64,000 nt of DNA from Psychrobacter vallis (GCF_904846715.1 NZ_CAJHBU010000012.1:26190-90189), one strand, 5' to 3'. Numbered from the stretch's first letter, positions 28,089 to 37,495 are shown. Made by a program: numbers and translations. Notes: generated by a model from the sequence alone, not told the origin.

Positions 28089-28793
28089 ATGTACAATGAG
28101 CAAATTTTGATTGTTGAAGATGAACCCGCCATTCGTGAAATGATCGTAATGACCCTAGAGATGGCAGGGTTTGATAGCTTGCAGGCAGCTGATGTGTCAG
28201 AAGCGCATCAACAAGTAGTCGATCACAGGCCAGCACTGATTTTGTTGGATTGGATGCTACCGGGGGATAAAAGCGGCATTGATTTTTGTCGTATGCTAAA
28301 AAACGATGATTTGCTCTCTGAGATACCAGTCATTATGCTGACCGCCAAAAGCGAAGAAGACAGCAAGGTTCACGGTCTCGATGCTGGGGCGGATGATTAT
28401 ATGACCAAGCCATTTTCGACGCGTGAGTTGATTTCAAGAATCAAAGCGGTGCTGCGCCGTAGTAGTGCGCTCAGTAACGATAAATCGATCGAAATAGGCA
28501 ATTTAAGTTTAGATCCAAAAAGCCAACGCGTGATGGCTGCTGGTAAAGTTATTGAGGTTGGGCCTACTGAGTATCGCTTATTGGCATTTTTTATGAGCCA
28601 TCCAGAGCGTGCTTATACACGGACACAATTGCTGGATCAAGTATGGGGTGGCAATGTGTATATTGAAGACAGAACCATTGATGTCCATATCAAACGTTTA
28701 CGTACATTACTGCGCCCACATAACTGTGATACGTTGATACAAACGGTACGCGGTACTGGTTATCGATTTTCTAGCCTCATTGAACCCATGTAG
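28089..28793 (+). CDS. phoB: Phosphate regulon response regulator PhoB
   Basis: 234 residues. The receiver domain has acidic pocket Glu10-Asp11, phosphoacceptor Asp54 (LILLDWMLPG), Thr85 and Lys107. The C-terminal winged helix ends with TQLLDQVWGGNVYIEDRTID, then HIKRLR, the OmpR/PhoB DNA-binding signature. It activates phosphate-starvation genes when phosphorylated by PhoR. A Pho box precedes it. phoR follows, but with a 223-bp spacer holding a dispersed hairpin repeat, instead of the usual tight coupling. Confidence 0.96.
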   Translation: MYNEQILIVEDEPAIREMIVMTLEMAGFDSLQAADVSEAHQQVVDHRPALILLDWMLPGDKSGIDFCRMLKNDDLLSEIPVIMLTAKSEEDSKVHGLDAGADDYMTKPFSTRELISRIKAVLRRSSALSNDKSIEIGNLSLDPKSQRVMAAGKVIEVGPTEYRLLAFFMSHPERAYTRTQLLDQVWGGNVYIEDRTIDVHIKRLRTLLRPHNCDTLIQTVRGTGYRFSSLIEPM

Positions 28794-28800
28794 TTTATGA

Positions 28801-28937
28801 TACAGTCGATATCAAATAAAATGGATACTCAATATTATGACGTGAGACTGGGATAATTTTTTGTGCTTGCTGTGCCTACGCCGACAGAGGCTAAAAAAAT
28901 TTATCCCAGTCTCTTTTTTTTATTGAACCGACTATAG
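28801..28937. repeat. Family-1 palindromic repeat, copy B, between phoB and phoR
   Basis: Arms GAGACTGGGATAATTTTTT and AAAATTTATCCCAGTCTC, followed by eight T. The arm changes are compensatory relative to other copies (GGTAT/ATACC has become GGGAT/ATCCC). It begins 7 bp after the phoB stop and could act as a terminator or mRNA-end stabiliser. Confidence 0.85.
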
Positions 28938-29016
28938 TAACTTATTATAAGTAATTCACAATCAGAAGTGTCATCGTAATCTAACGTAACACAGCGAGTA
29001 GTGGTAAGGAGGATAG

Positions 29017-30108
29017 ATGAGCAGCATCACGTCGATGGAAAATGAGCCGCAGAATCAGTTAGAGCCAATCGCCCAACAAAATACAACGGATCAACTCAAA
29101 AAAATCAGAAGCGCCTTAGGGGCATTACGAGATGCAGTGATTTTGCTTAACGAACATGACAGTTTGGAATGGTGGAATCAATCTGCTCAAGAGTTATTGT
29201 CATTACAATCAGACGATAAAGGCAAAAGTATTTTTGATTTTATTCGTGTGCCTGAGTTTCGTCAATATTATCAAGCGACTACAGCATCTAATGAGAGTGT
29301 GCATATAGAGTCATGGCAAGACCCTAAGCGTTATCTGAAATGCGAACTCACACCTTTCGGCGATGAGAAGCTGCTGATTATTTATGATGTGACGCGCTTG
29401 CAGCATTTAGAGGAGATGCGTCGTGACTTTGTAGCGAATGTCTCGCATGAATTGCGTACACCATTGACCGTAATGATGGGTTATCTCGAAAATTTCTCAG
29501 ATCAACCAGATATGCCACCGCATTGGCGACGCGGTTTTGAGCTGATGACTCAGCAAACTGCCCGTATGAATAGGATTGTGAATGACTTATTGCTGTTGTC
29601 TCGCATTGAAATCGAAGAGACTCATGAACTTAATTATATCGATATGACCCGCTTGCTTACCAATGTTTATGACGATGCGCAGGCTTACAATCAAGCATAT
29701 GGTCATACCATTCATTTGCAGATAGATACCTATGATGGGCTGTATGGTTCAGAGATGTATCTAAATAGTGCGTTGTCCAATCTGGTCATTAATGCCATTA
29801 AATACACACCAAAAGGTGGCAATATTGCTATCAGCTGGACAAAGACTGCTGATGGCTGTCGCTTTGCCGTCGAGGACAATGGTATTGGGATTGCGCCGGA
29901 GCATATCACACGTTTGACTGAACGTTTTTATCGCGTTGATAAAGGTCGTAGCCGTGCCACCGGTGGAACTGGGCTGGGACTAGCAATTGTAAAGCACGTC
30001 TTATATCAACATGACGCCAATTTGCAAATTGAGTCAGTAGAAGGAGTCGGATCGACTTTTAGTATGGTGTTTCCAGCAGCTTACGTTCGCTCTGCGTCCA
30101 CCGATTAA
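29017..30108 (+). CDS. phoR: Phosphate regulon sensor kinase PhoR, apparently without membrane anchor
   Basis: 363 residues. A PAS-like region (residues ~30-125, DAVILLNEHDSLEWWN) is followed by HisKA with phosphoacceptor His144 (NVSHELRTPL) and a HATPase domain with NLVINAIKYTPKGG, VEDNGIGI and GTGLGLAIVKHV. This is the PhoR order. However, E. coli-type PhoR has an N-terminal membrane region of ~60-70 residues, and no hydrophobic segment exists here. AAGGAGG six bases before ATG 29017 firmly supports this start. The kinase would be cytoplasmic or reach the membrane by a partner such as PhoU. Function as PhoR is inferred from its phoB neighbour. Confidence 0.85.
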   Translation: MSSITSMENEPQNQLEPIAQQNTTDQLKKIRSALGALRDAVILLNEHDSLEWWNQSAQELLSLQSDDKGKSIFDFIRVPEFRQYYQATTASNESVHIESWQDPKRYLKCELTPFGDEKLLIIYDVTRLQHLEEMRRDFVANVSHELRTPLTVMMGYLENFSDQPDMPPHWRRGFELMTQQTARMNRIVNDLLLLSRIEIEETHELNYIDMTRLLTNVYDDAQAYNQAYGHTIHLQIDTYDGLYGSEMYLNSALSNLVINAIKYTPKGGNIAISWTKTADGCRFAVEDNGIGIAPEHITRLTERFYRVDKGRSRATGGTGLGLAIVKHVLYQHDANLQIESVEGVGSTFSMVFPAAYVRSASTD

Positions 30109-30137
30109 TATTAAAATTTCTTGCTAATTTTTATAAA

Positions 30138-30254
30138 CTATAGTTGATAATAAATAGAATTGATACAAGATATCATGATGCTAGACTGGGATAAATTTTT
30201 CTGGCTTGCTGTGCCTTCGCAGCTCGATGCTACAAAAAATTTATCCTAGTCTCT
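30138..30254. repeat. Family-1 palindromic repeat, copy C (right end lost)
   Basis: CTATAGTTGATAATAAATAG left end; arms TAGACTGGGATAAATTTTT and AAAAATTTATCCTAGTCT. It lacks the usual right end and runs up to the M23 peptidase stop, between the convergent phoR and M23 genes. Confidence 0.82.
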
Positions 30255-30261
30255 ACCAACT

Positions 30262-30852
30262 TCAGTCTTTTTGCAAAAGCGGATATGGGTTAACGGCGCT
30301 GCCATTGATATAAATGCCATAATGGACATGAGGCGGTGTGCCTTTGGCGTTGCCGCTATCACCAACATAACCAATGATGTCACCAGCATTTACCCAGTCA
30401 TTGGGCGCGATGTCAGCATAGTCTTCTAAATGGGCATAGTAATGCCCTGCACCCCCTGGTCCTACTACCACGACCACGCGACCACCCAAATTATTTTCCC
30501 CAACTTTACTGACGATGCCTTGCGTTGTTGCTTGAATCGGTGTGCCTCGCGGGGCAAAGATATCAATCCCTTCATGTGAGCGTCCTTGACTACGCGCGGC
30601 GCCCCAAGTATCGGTCAGTCGCTGTTCGGGCAGCGGATTGGGTAAGCTGTTTTCTGTGGGTAGTTCTTGTTGCATTAGGCTGAGCTGTTGCCATTTCGCT
30701 ACCACAAATGACTGTGTCTGGTGACTAATGCTTGGGAGTAGTTTATCGAGTACAAACAATAATGCTAACAGCACAGTAGCCCTAATCAACACCTTTAGCA
30801 CGCGGCTTAAAAGCGCAGGTTTTTGTTGCTTGTTTTCATCGTTTGGTAGCAT
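30262..30852 (-). CDS. M23-family metallopeptidase, membrane-anchored
   Basis: 196 residues. One membrane helix near the N-terminus ([18 protein letters not shown]) places the rest in the periplasm. The LytM zinc site is complete: [14 protein letters not shown] (His-x3-Asp) and [12 protein letters not shown] (His-x-His). It probably cuts peptidoglycan cross-bridges or serves as an amidase activator. It has no coiled coil of EnvC type. It is separated from phoR by a repeat; its 5' side carries another repeat copy. Confidence 0.88.
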   Translation of the reverse strand: MLPNDENKQQKPALLSRVLKVLIRATVLLALLFVLDKLLPSISHQTQSFVVAKWQQLSLMQQELPTENSLPNPLPEQRLTDTWGAARSQGRSHEGIDIFAPRGTPIQATTQGIVSKVGENNLGGRVVVVVGPGGAGHYYAHLEDYADIAPNDWVNAGDIIGYVGDSGNAKGTPPHVHYGIYINGSAVNPYPLLQKD

Positions 30853-30967
30853 TAAAATCTCTTATCTTTTTTAGATCGTTTCAACTGCTAGTATATTGGT
30901 TTTATTGGTTTACGTTTGTATAGCATTGTTATATAACAAGTTTGTCCCCATCAATGGCGTGCTTGCT

Positions 30968-31113
30968 CTATAGTCCATACTAAATAAAATGGATACACGA
31001 TATCATGACGCAGGATTGGTATAAATTTTTATGGCTTGCTGTGCGGTTGCTGCCAGAGGCTACAAAAAATTTATACCAGTCTGGCTGCATTTTTTTATAT
31101 CAACTTGACTATA
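30968..31113. repeat. Family-1 palindromic repeat, copy D (full length)
   Basis: Left end CTATAGTCCATACTAAATAA; arms GATTGGTATAAATTTTT and AAAAATTTATACCAGTC; right end ATATCAACTTGACTATA. Both ends are intact. It lies 5' to both neighbouring genes, unlike most copies. Confidence 0.88.
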
Positions 31114-31153
31114 AGATACCACGACTGTTATCTAGACTTATGGATCATGCCTT

Positions 31154-31849
31154 ATGACTGATTTTGATACTGCCCTGATTATCGACACCGAAACCGATCA
31201 AGGTCATGATCCACGGCCTATCCAAGTCGCGACTATCAATGTCGCTACGGGCTATGAGTGGATGAAGTACTTTAATAGTGGTCGTCCAATATCACCAGTT
31301 GTCATCAAGGTGCATGGCATTACTGATGAAGATGTCGCTGGTCTTGAGCGTTTTGAGTTGGAACAATTTGAATTACCCGAGTATTTAATTGGTCATAATG
31401 TCCGCTTCGATTGGCGTGTGATTGGCAGTCCTTCTACCAAGCTAATTTGTACGGTGAGGCTGGCGCGCGCCGCCTTTCCAGAGTGGCGTGCTTATGGTCA
31501 GTCCAAGTGTATCGAGCAGCTATTGGGCAACGGTGAGGCGAGCAAGATGACGGTTGCGGCTCATGACGCGTTGGGTGATGCTCGTATGTGTTATTTACTG
31601 TATCGGGCGTGCTGTGAGCGTTTAGAGATTGCACCGACCGATTTTGTGGCGGCACATGCCATCTCTAATACTGCCAATCCTGTGAGTAAGATGCCTTTTG
31701 GCAAGCATAAGGGTAAGGCAATCAAAGACGTACCTATCAGCTATGTGAAATGGATGCTTGGTAACATCCATAACATGCAGCCGTCGCTTTATTCTGCATT
31801 GACCAAACGGGTTAAGGCAGAAGAGGCGACAGAGCATATCAAGGAATAA
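31154..31849 (+). CDS. ExoX-like DEDD-family 3'-5' exonuclease with DUF3820 C-terminus
   Basis: 231 residues. DEDDh exonuclease residues appear in order: Asp/Glu in IIDTETDQ, Asp in HNVRFDW, and His and Asp in AAHDALGDARM. The C-terminal ~55 residues (MPFGKHKGKAIKDVP and SYVKWML) form the short DUF3820 motif often fused to ExoX-type nucleases. By family it degrades single- or double-stranded DNA 3'-5' in mismatch repair and damage tolerance. Start ATG 31154 has a weak ribosome site. Alternatively it is a DnaQ-like exonuclease of other use. Confidence 0.85.
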   Translation: MTDFDTALIIDTETDQGHDPRPIQVATINVATGYEWMKYFNSGRPISPVVIKVHGITDEDVAGLERFELEQFELPEYLIGHNVRFDWRVIGSPSTKLICTVRLARAAFPEWRAYGQSKCIEQLLGNGEASKMTVAAHDALGDARMCYLLYRACCERLEIAPTDFVAAHAISNTANPVSKMPFGKHKGKAIKDVPISYVKWMLGNIHNMQPSLYSALTKRVKAEEATEHIKE

Positions 31850-31885
31850 CTCGACTCATCGAGGTTTGATATAAGTTTAAAATTA

Positions 31886-32830
31886 TTATTGCTTATTTAA
31901 CCAATCCACCGCCATTTGCCATAACTGGGGCGCTTTGGCATGGGTTCTGCTACTAAAGTAACGCATGTGACCGATATGGTGCAGTCCGAAATCCTTGGGT
32001 TCTAAAAAGCGCTTTTCGACTGGCATTTTTGTAAATACGCGTATCATATCGTCCATGTTTTTACTATTGGCGATATCATCATCGCTAAAGCCGAGCCACA
32101 ATGCGGGCATGTTTATCTCATCATAAAAATGCGTGTGTATACTTTTTCCAAAGGCTGTCTTGATATAGCCTGCGCCATTGCACCACTCACGCCACTGCTT
32201 CGCAACACCGCGCGGCAGCGGTTCACCCATACCAATTTTATCCGAAGGCGTGTAACCTAATGCTAAGTTAGTGACAGGAATAAAGGCATCCATAAAGCTC
32301 ATCGCTTTGAGCTTATAAGGCAATTCCATGTTTTTGATACGGCCTGAGGAACAAGCCACATTAAATACAGAGGCAATGACCTTGTGATTCGGCATCAAAC
32401 CAATCAGTTGACCGCCTGCGCTATGACCGATTAGGTGGTAAGTGGCATCGGCAAACTCATCTTGCAACGCATCGAGCACAGCTGGCATATCATGACGACC
32501 CCAGCTGATTAAAGACGCGTCACATTTCGCCAAATGGGTCGACAGTGATTCGCCAATCCCTTCATTGTCAAAGGTCAGCACACCAAAGCCATGACTGGCT
32601 AAGTGCGTCGCAAAATTATGGTAAAACTGTCGTTTGATGCCCGTTGCTGGGGCTATCATGATGGCTTTTTTTACCGCTTCTTTAGGTCGATGCACAGTCG
32701 CGGCTAATGGCTGGTTACGGTCGGTCATTATACTCAGTAAGTAGGTGTCGATATCCGTCTGGGGCTTGATGGTAGCGTCAATAATATCGCTGCGTTGCGC
32801 TACAGAAGAAGGCGTTTTATGATTATCCAT
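31886..32830 (-). CDS. Alpha/beta hydrolase, COG4757-like
   Basis: 314 residues. The nucleophile elbow is IGHSAGGQL; an oxyanion region is seen in IMIAPATGIKRQFYHNFA. The catalytic His is probably in FGLHHIGHMRYF near the C-terminus. The set resembles predicted hydrolases of COG4757. No signal peptide, so cytoplasmic. AAGG precedes ATG 32830. Substrate unknown. Confidence 0.83.
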   Translation of the reverse strand: MDNHKTPSSVAQRSDIIDATIKPQTDIDTYLLSIMTDRNQPLAATVHRPKEAVKKAIMIAPATGIKRQFYHNFATHLASHGFGVLTFDNEGIGESLSTHLAKCDASLISWGRHDMPAVLDALQDEFADATYHLIGHSAGGQLIGLMPNHKVIASVFNVACSSGRIKNMELPYKLKAMSFMDAFIPVTNLALGYTPSDKIGMGEPLPRGVAKQWREWCNGAGYIKTAFGKSIHTHFYDEINMPALWLGFSDDDIANSKNMDDMIRVFTKMPVEKRFLEPKDFGLHHIGHMRYFSSRTHAKAPQLWQMAVDWLNKQ

Positions 32831-33024
32831 GGTTTTACCTTAATAGTTTTTATCGTTTTTAATAGAAAAAATACTGGTTTATTTGACATTATTTATCAAG
32901 GCTGAACGTTAAAAGAGCCGTTATTGCGTAGTGGTAAATCGTTGCTACCACGTGATGCCATTGCTTATGTTAAGATAAATGCTGCTAAGCGCGGCGAACA
33001 AGAATGACTTCCAAGTTCTATCTA

Positions 33025-33194
33025 GAGCGTGTCCTCAATCTGAACGAGGATGCCTAAATGGCTTAAAAATGGCTAAATATTCGCCAAACTGTGTCAAATA
33101 GCTGGTTAATATCCCGATATTATCAGCACTATTTTCCTTGTTTGGCTTCAATTTATCTCATTTTTATAACCATTTTCAAAATGAGGACACGCCC
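33025..33194. mobile_element. 170-bp MITE-like element, copy 2
   Basis: Left end GAGCGTGTCCTCA (one change from copy 1), right end TGAGGACACGCCC. Same length and interior as the element at 316-485, with roughly a dozen substitutions. TA lies directly outside both ends, consistent with a TA target duplication. It stands in the 490-bp spacer between the alpha/beta hydrolase and LOG genes, in which nothing else is seen. Confidence 0.85.
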
Positions 33195-33320
33195 TAGTTT
33201 GTCTGATAAGATTGTCTACAAAGATTTGAATAGATATTTTTTGACACTTAATCTCCACTCAGAAACGCGTACCAATAAGCGCACTCAATACAATAATTGA
33301 TATAAAATTAAGGACGCTAT

Positions 33321-34004
33321 ATGCAAATGAAAATTAATAATGACACCTATGAAGTTATTACTAGCCAAGATATGACCAATATCGAAAATGCAGTCGATAA
33401 ATCAACATTGATGATGCCATTGGTTGCGGTTTACTGTGGCTCACGTCTGGGTAACAGTGACGTATATGAACAAGCGGCCCGCGAGCTGGGTCTCGCTCTG
33501 GCGGAGAATGGCTTGGGACTGGTATATGGTGGCGCGAGTATCGGGCTGATGGGTGCTGTCGCAGATGAGGTTATTAAAGGCGGTGCGCAAGCGGTGGGAG
33601 TGATTCCAACCTTTATGCTAAAGCATGAGATTGCTCATGAACAGCTGACTCGTTTGCATTTGACCGATACCATGCACACACGCAAAACAGTGATGGCAGA
33701 GTATGCTGATGCCTTCATCACTCTACCGGGTGGCCTCGGAACATTAGAAGAAATCATGGAAATTGCCACATGGCGTCAGTTGTATCAACATGAAAAGCCG
33801 ATGATTATTCTTAATATCAATGGCTTCTATGATCGTATGATTGAGCATTTAAAATATACTGCTGATCAGGGCTTTATGAAGCAAGAAGACCTTGAGCGTT
33901 TGGTGGTTTGTAATACGATTGGTGAAGCCATTGACTTGTTAAAAACCGTAGTGACCATCGACGATACAGTCGATACTGAAAAAATGGTAGGTAGCGAAAG
34001 CTAA
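33321..34004 (+). CDS. LOG-family protein (TIGR00730), nucleotide 5'-monophosphate phosphoribohydrolase type
   Basis: 227 residues. The family signature PGGLGTLEEI is present, with GLVYGGASIGLMGAVAD upstream for nucleotide binding and TRKT-like RKTVMAEYADA. By family it releases a base from adenosine or modified-adenosine monophosphate; in plants and some bacteria this makes cytokinins, but in free-living bacteria the usual role is housekeeping nucleotide turnover. An extra N-terminal ~30 residues precede the conserved VAVYCGSRLG. AAGGA lies seven bases before the ATG. Confidence 0.9.
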   Translation: MQMKINNDTYEVITSQDMTNIENAVDKSTLMMPLVAVYCGSRLGNSDVYEQAARELGLALAENGLGLVYGGASIGLMGAVADEVIKGGAQAVGVIPTFMLKHEIAHEQLTRLHLTDTMHTRKTVMAEYADAFITLPGGLGTLEEIMEIATWRQLYQHEKPMIILNINGFYDRMIEHLKYTADQGFMKQEDLERLVVCNTIGEAIDLLKTVVTIDDTVDTEKMVGSES

Positions 34005-34085
34005 GATTTAGAGGCTGTAGTGCTTGTATGTTTTTCCTTGCGGCTTTAATTTTGCAAATGGTATGATTTTTCATTTTATGTAAAA

Positions 34086-34132
34086 GAAAAAGGCGTCGAT
34101 AACCAATCATTGGTTACCGACGCCTTTTTTTC
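34086..34132. terminator. Bidirectional terminator between the LOG and FAD-oxidoreductase genes
   Basis: Stem AAAAAGGCGTCG-A-TAACCAA pairs with TTGGTTA-C-CGACGCCTTTTTT around a tight TCA-type loop; serves convergent genes. Confidence 0.92.
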
Positions 34133-34156
34133 TTCTTTTAATCCCACTATAAAAAA

Positions 34157-35731
34157 CTATGCTTCATCTGGTGACAGGTCATCTAAGGTTTTTTCACGGA
34201 TACCGTGATTCACATCCGCCATCGCCAGCGGAAATCCACGTTCTTCAGCCAGTACACGCGCAACTTCATCAATGATTAAACTGTCATTGTGCACTAAGTA
34301 AGGCCATTCATGGGCATAACGATTACGATTTGCTGGCGTGTCATTATCAATCAAGCCAAGCGTAGTCAACTCATCCACAATTTGATCAGCAGCAATCAAT
34401 GTTGATGACGCTTTTACGTTCTCAGCGCGGGCATAGCGTATATTAGAATAAAGGCTCACATCAGCGACTCGCAATGTATCGTCTTGGCCTGGAATTTGTT
34501 GGCCACCATACAATGCGTTACCAACTGTGCGCGCACTATGAAATGTCGGTACAAACTCCGCTACATAGTCAATCGCTTGCTGACTACGCGCTTGGAGCGG
34601 TGCTTTATCCCAGCCATCTTCAATATAATGCACGTATTGCGGAGGCAGCTTAGGTTGGGCACTGTCTTTGCTAGAAGCGACCAATCCGTCATCGAATAAT
34701 GTGATAAATTTACTCATACCATGTATTTGAAAGTAGCCACCAGGATAGGGTGTGAGCTGTGCCATGCCCTCTGGTGTGCCGCGACTGCCATAAACGATAA
34801 TCTCTGGTATTTGGCCACCCGCATTGTCCCAATGAGTGATATAGGAGGATTTAAACTCAACCATGCGCGTGACTTTTACACCAACCATATCGTCGATTAC
34901 GCCAGTACGGAAACCGCAAGCATTGATTAAATAATCGACTTCGATAGACTCAGGTTCTGCATGCGTTGCTTGCTGGCTGAATGTTTGTTGATAGTCGATG
35001 CGCCACTTAGTAACATGGTGGTCAGCGTTTGAGCAGTTTTCACAATCCACAGGCATGACTTGTTTCACTTGAGTATCGGTAAAGACATGTGCGTGCTCAT
35101 AACCTTCTAGTGCCAACTGCGCAGAGGCGGCCAGACGAAAGATATTCCAACCATACTCTTGTACGACAATCAGCGGAAATTTGACTTTATTTAAGTCTAG
35201 ATACTTAGCAACCGGTATCATCCACTCGTCAACGGTGCTCGGCACAGCGACTTGGTGGCGCTCAGACAGCTCAATCAATTGCTCATGACTGTATAACTGA
35301 TAATAATCTTCAGGATCGCCCAAAACTTTATTATTGGCATCTTGAGCAATAAGGTCACGATAAGCTTCTGTCAAGATATCAAGGCGCGGTAGTAAGTCTT
35401 CGGGCAAGCCTTCATCGCGAGTCGGAACAGCAAATACGGTTGGGCGTACATCGATGGTATAAGGATAAAGACGTAAAATATCGATGCATTGTTTGAGAAG
35501 CGCGACGCAATCTTCATCGGGGATTTCACGGTATAAATTGCCACCTGCATGCAAATGACACATAGGCGGGCCATCTATCAGCGATTTATTTTTTTCAAAT
35601 AAGTAAGTATCCAGCCCGAGCGCCGCTAAGCGAATTGCAATGGTTGCTCCGGCCGTACCACCACCGAGAATACCAACACGTTTGGTGGAATGAACATGAT
35701 TTTTAGTAAGAGAGTGAGTCATTGTCGTCAT
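34157..35731 (-). CDS. FAD-dependent oxidoreductase, halogenase-like fold
   Basis: 524 residues from ATG 35731 (AGGGA upstream); in-frame ATGs lie up to 35764. The N-terminal dinucleotide-binding motif is RVGILGGGTAGATIAIRLA. A central LINACGFRTG and C-terminal VGNALYGGQQIPG and RVADVSLYSNIRYA resemble DAO-type or halogenase-like flavoproteins, but the WxWxIP motif of tryptophan halogenases is absent. It has no signal peptide. Substrate unknown. It stands as a single gene between terminators. Confidence 0.75.
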   Translation of the reverse strand: MTTMTHSLTKNHVHSTKRVGILGGGTAGATIAIRLAALGLDTYLFEKNKSLIDGPPMCHLHAGGNLYREIPDEDCVALLKQCIDILRLYPYTIDVRPTVFAVPTRDEGLPEDLLPRLDILTEAYRDLIAQDANNKVLGDPEDYYQLYSHEQLIELSERHQVAVPSTVDEWMIPVAKYLDLNKVKFPLIVVQEYGWNIFRLAASAQLALEGYEHAHVFTDTQVKQVMPVDCENCSNADHHVTKWRIDYQQTFSQQATHAEPESIEVDYLINACGFRTGVIDDMVGVKVTRMVEFKSSYITHWDNAGGQIPEIIVYGSRGTPEGMAQLTPYPGGYFQIHGMSKFITLFDDGLVASSKDSAQPKLPPQYVHYIEDGWDKAPLQARSQQAIDYVAEFVPTFHSARTVGNALYGGQQIPGQDDTLRVADVSLYSNIRYARAENVKASSTLIAADQIVDELTTLGLIDNDTPANRNRYAHEWPYLVHNDSLIIDEVARVLAEERGFPLAMADVNHGIREKTLDDLSPDEA

Positions 35732-35987
35732 TGTATCCCTAGTAGTATCCATAGCTAGTAGCATCCACAGCAGGTCATGCTTGGCGTATATATTAAATAT
35801 ATTATCACTGTTGATATGCGTGCAAAGGCAGTCAAGTTCAATGTTTATATTAAGTCGCGATGGTCATTTTTTATTGTGTAGTATTTCTTAATTTCTTTAG
35901 CGACATTGTACGAAAAACTACAACTGATATGAGGGCAAATACGTAAGTGGGTACATGATTTTTGTCAACGAATAGCCGAGAACAATT

Positions 35988-36018
35988 AGAAAAGCAGCCA
36001 CATATAATGGCTGCCTTT
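35988..36018. terminator. Terminator downstream of yceI
   Basis: Stem AAAAGCAGCCA, loop CATATAA, stem TGGCTGCCTTTT with one unpaired base. It lies ~47 bp past the yceI stop on the minus strand. The rest of 35732-36065 shows no gene. Confidence 0.82.
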
Positions 36019-36065
36019 TGAAGACTTAGAGAAGTCGATAATGCTGCTTGACCTAAACGTTAGGT

Positions 36066-36671
36066 TTATTTCGCTTTTTTCTCTACCAATTCACCATCGA
36101 TTTGGATAGGAACGTTGGTCGTGATGCCATCAGCAAAAGTGGTCATACCATAGGCGGCGCGATCAATGTTACCAGTGGCACGGAAACCAACAACAGGTTC
36201 TTTCGTAAGCGGGCTATTCGCAATTTTATTCAACGTTACATCAAGCGTTAGTGGTTTGGTTTGACCAAGCATCGTAAAATCACCCGTTACTTTGGCTTGT
36301 TGCGGATTCATAAAAGTGACTTGGGTAGATTTAAACGTCATGGTTGGATATTTTGCAACATTAAAGAAATCATCTTTCTTTAAATGCTCATCACGCGCAT
36401 CCCAATTGGTATCGATACTGTCAGTTGCAATCGTAAAGTTCATATTGGTTTTGCTTGGGGCTTTGATATCGTAATTAACCATGCCTTTGACATCATTAAA
36501 ATGCCCCATAGTGGTTGAAAACCCCAAATGGTTAACAGAAAATCCGACACGAGTATGTGAGTCATCTAATTGCCATTGGCTTGGCAGGGCAGCGCTTGCC
36601 ATAGTAGTGACAGCCAGTGCTGAACTGATTAGTAATGTTTTTGCGGTGTTTTTCATGACAGTATTTATCAT
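36066..36671 (-). CDS. YceI-family periplasmic lipid-binding protein
   Basis: 201 residues with a signal peptide (KTLLISSALAVTTMASAALP, cleavage after ASA). The mature protein starts WQLDDSHTRVGFSVNHLGFST, the YceI signature, and has repeated beta strands ending in PIQIDGELVEKKAK. The fold is a lipocalin-like barrel that binds polyprenoid or fatty amide ligands. AGGA lies seven bases before ATG 36671. A role in isoprenoid quinone handling is suggested by family only. Confidence 0.93.
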   Translation of the reverse strand: MINTVMKNTAKTLLISSALAVTTMASAALPSQWQLDDSHTRVGFSVNHLGFSTTMGHFNDVKGMVNYDIKAPSKTNMNFTIATDSIDTNWDARDEHLKKDDFFNVAKYPTMTFKSTQVTFMNPQQAKVTGDFTMLGQTKPLTLDVTLNKIANSPLTKEPVVGFRATGNIDRAAYGMTTFADGITTNVPIQIDGELVEKKAK

Positions 36672-37151
36672 TGAATTGTCCTTAGTTGGGGTTTGTTAAG
36701 TAAAGGGTGTTTATTGCTGGTCAGCAGTTGTAAAGTATGTGTCATTATAAGTCGGTACAATTAAAAACAAACCATTTAAAAAGGCTGTTTAAAAATCACA
36801 GATTAGAAACTATAAATATTAATGATACATAAATATTAATAATGCAATTTTCTAATTGTTAATGAAAGCTACAGTAACAGATTTTATTGATAATTTCAGC
36901 TAAATGATTATGGTACTAATGTAACGTATTTTTCTCACCGCAATAAGCGTCTTGTTGACCACTTATCACACATAGGTAGGATAACTGCTACTTGCATCAA
37001 ACACCAAAAACCGTTAGAATCGCGGTTTGATTTTCCCGCTGGGGAAAGGCTAAGCGAGCAGAAGAATGGTGTTGGGTGCTGGAATAAGCCAGTGACACAG
37101 TTGCCATACTTGTAAATGTCCTTAGTGCCTCAGTTACGTATGTCATTGCTC
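36672..37151. other. Intergenic region between yceI and rpmE2, includes possible leader
   Basis: No open frame is credible. AAACCG (37008) pairs with CGGTTT (37023) and is followed by GATTTT, which looks like a weak attenuator ~190 bp before rpmE2. The downstream hairpin at 37152 is listed separately. Confidence 0.4.
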
Positions 37152-37182
37152 GTTTAACCTCTCTTAAAGAGTTGGTTTAAAC
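37152..37182 (+). promoter_or_regulatory. Hairpin in the rpmE2 leader, possible L31 autoregulatory site
   Basis: GTTTAACC pairs with GGTTTAAAC (one bulge), and inside it CTCT pairs with AGAG around TTAA. It ends 34 bp before the rpmE2 start. Structured L31 leaders are known in some bacteria; whether this matches is untested. Confidence 0.5.
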
Positions 37183-37216
37183 GCGTTATCCATACATCGG
37201 ACCTAGAGAGTTTATT

Positions 37217-37495
37217 ATGCGTAAAGATATCCATCCTAATTACCAAGACGTTTTATTCCATGACACGAACGCTGACGTGTTCTTTTTAACCCGTTCAACG
37301 GTTAAAACCAAAGCCACTCGTGAATATGAAGGTACAGAATACCCATACTACCCACTTGATATCTCAAGTGCGTCGCATCCATTCTATACTGGCGAGCAGC
37401 GTAAAACATCTACCGAAGGTCGTGTTGCTAGCTTCAACAAACGCTTTGGTGCATTCGGCGGCCGTAGCAAGAAAGCCGCTGATTCTGCTGAATAA
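37217..37495 (+). CDS. rpmE2: 50S ribosomal protein L31, type B (zinc-independent)
   Basis: 92 residues, starting [20 protein letters not shown]. It lacks the four cysteines of zinc-binding L31, so it is the C-minus paralog. In many bacteria this form replaces RpmE under zinc shortage and is repressed by Zur, but no clear Zur box was recognised here. Whether another L31 gene exists in the genome is unknown. The C-terminal [17 protein letters not shown] is longer and more polar than typical. AGAGAG precedes the ATG; a strong terminator follows. Confidence 0.95.
   Translation: MRKDIHPNYQDVLFHDTNADVFFLTRSTVKTKATREYEGTEYPYYPLDISSASHPFYTGEQRKTSTEGRVASFNKRFGAFGGRSKKAADSAE

Noticed and set aside
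33091..33300. 69-codon frame partly inside the 170-bp MITE, copy 2
   Set aside because: It begins within the non-coding element and has no counterpart in copy 1.
34157..35731. Tryptophan halogenase
   Set aside because: Overall fold similar, but the WxWxIP motif is missing; kept only as FAD-dependent oxidoreductase.
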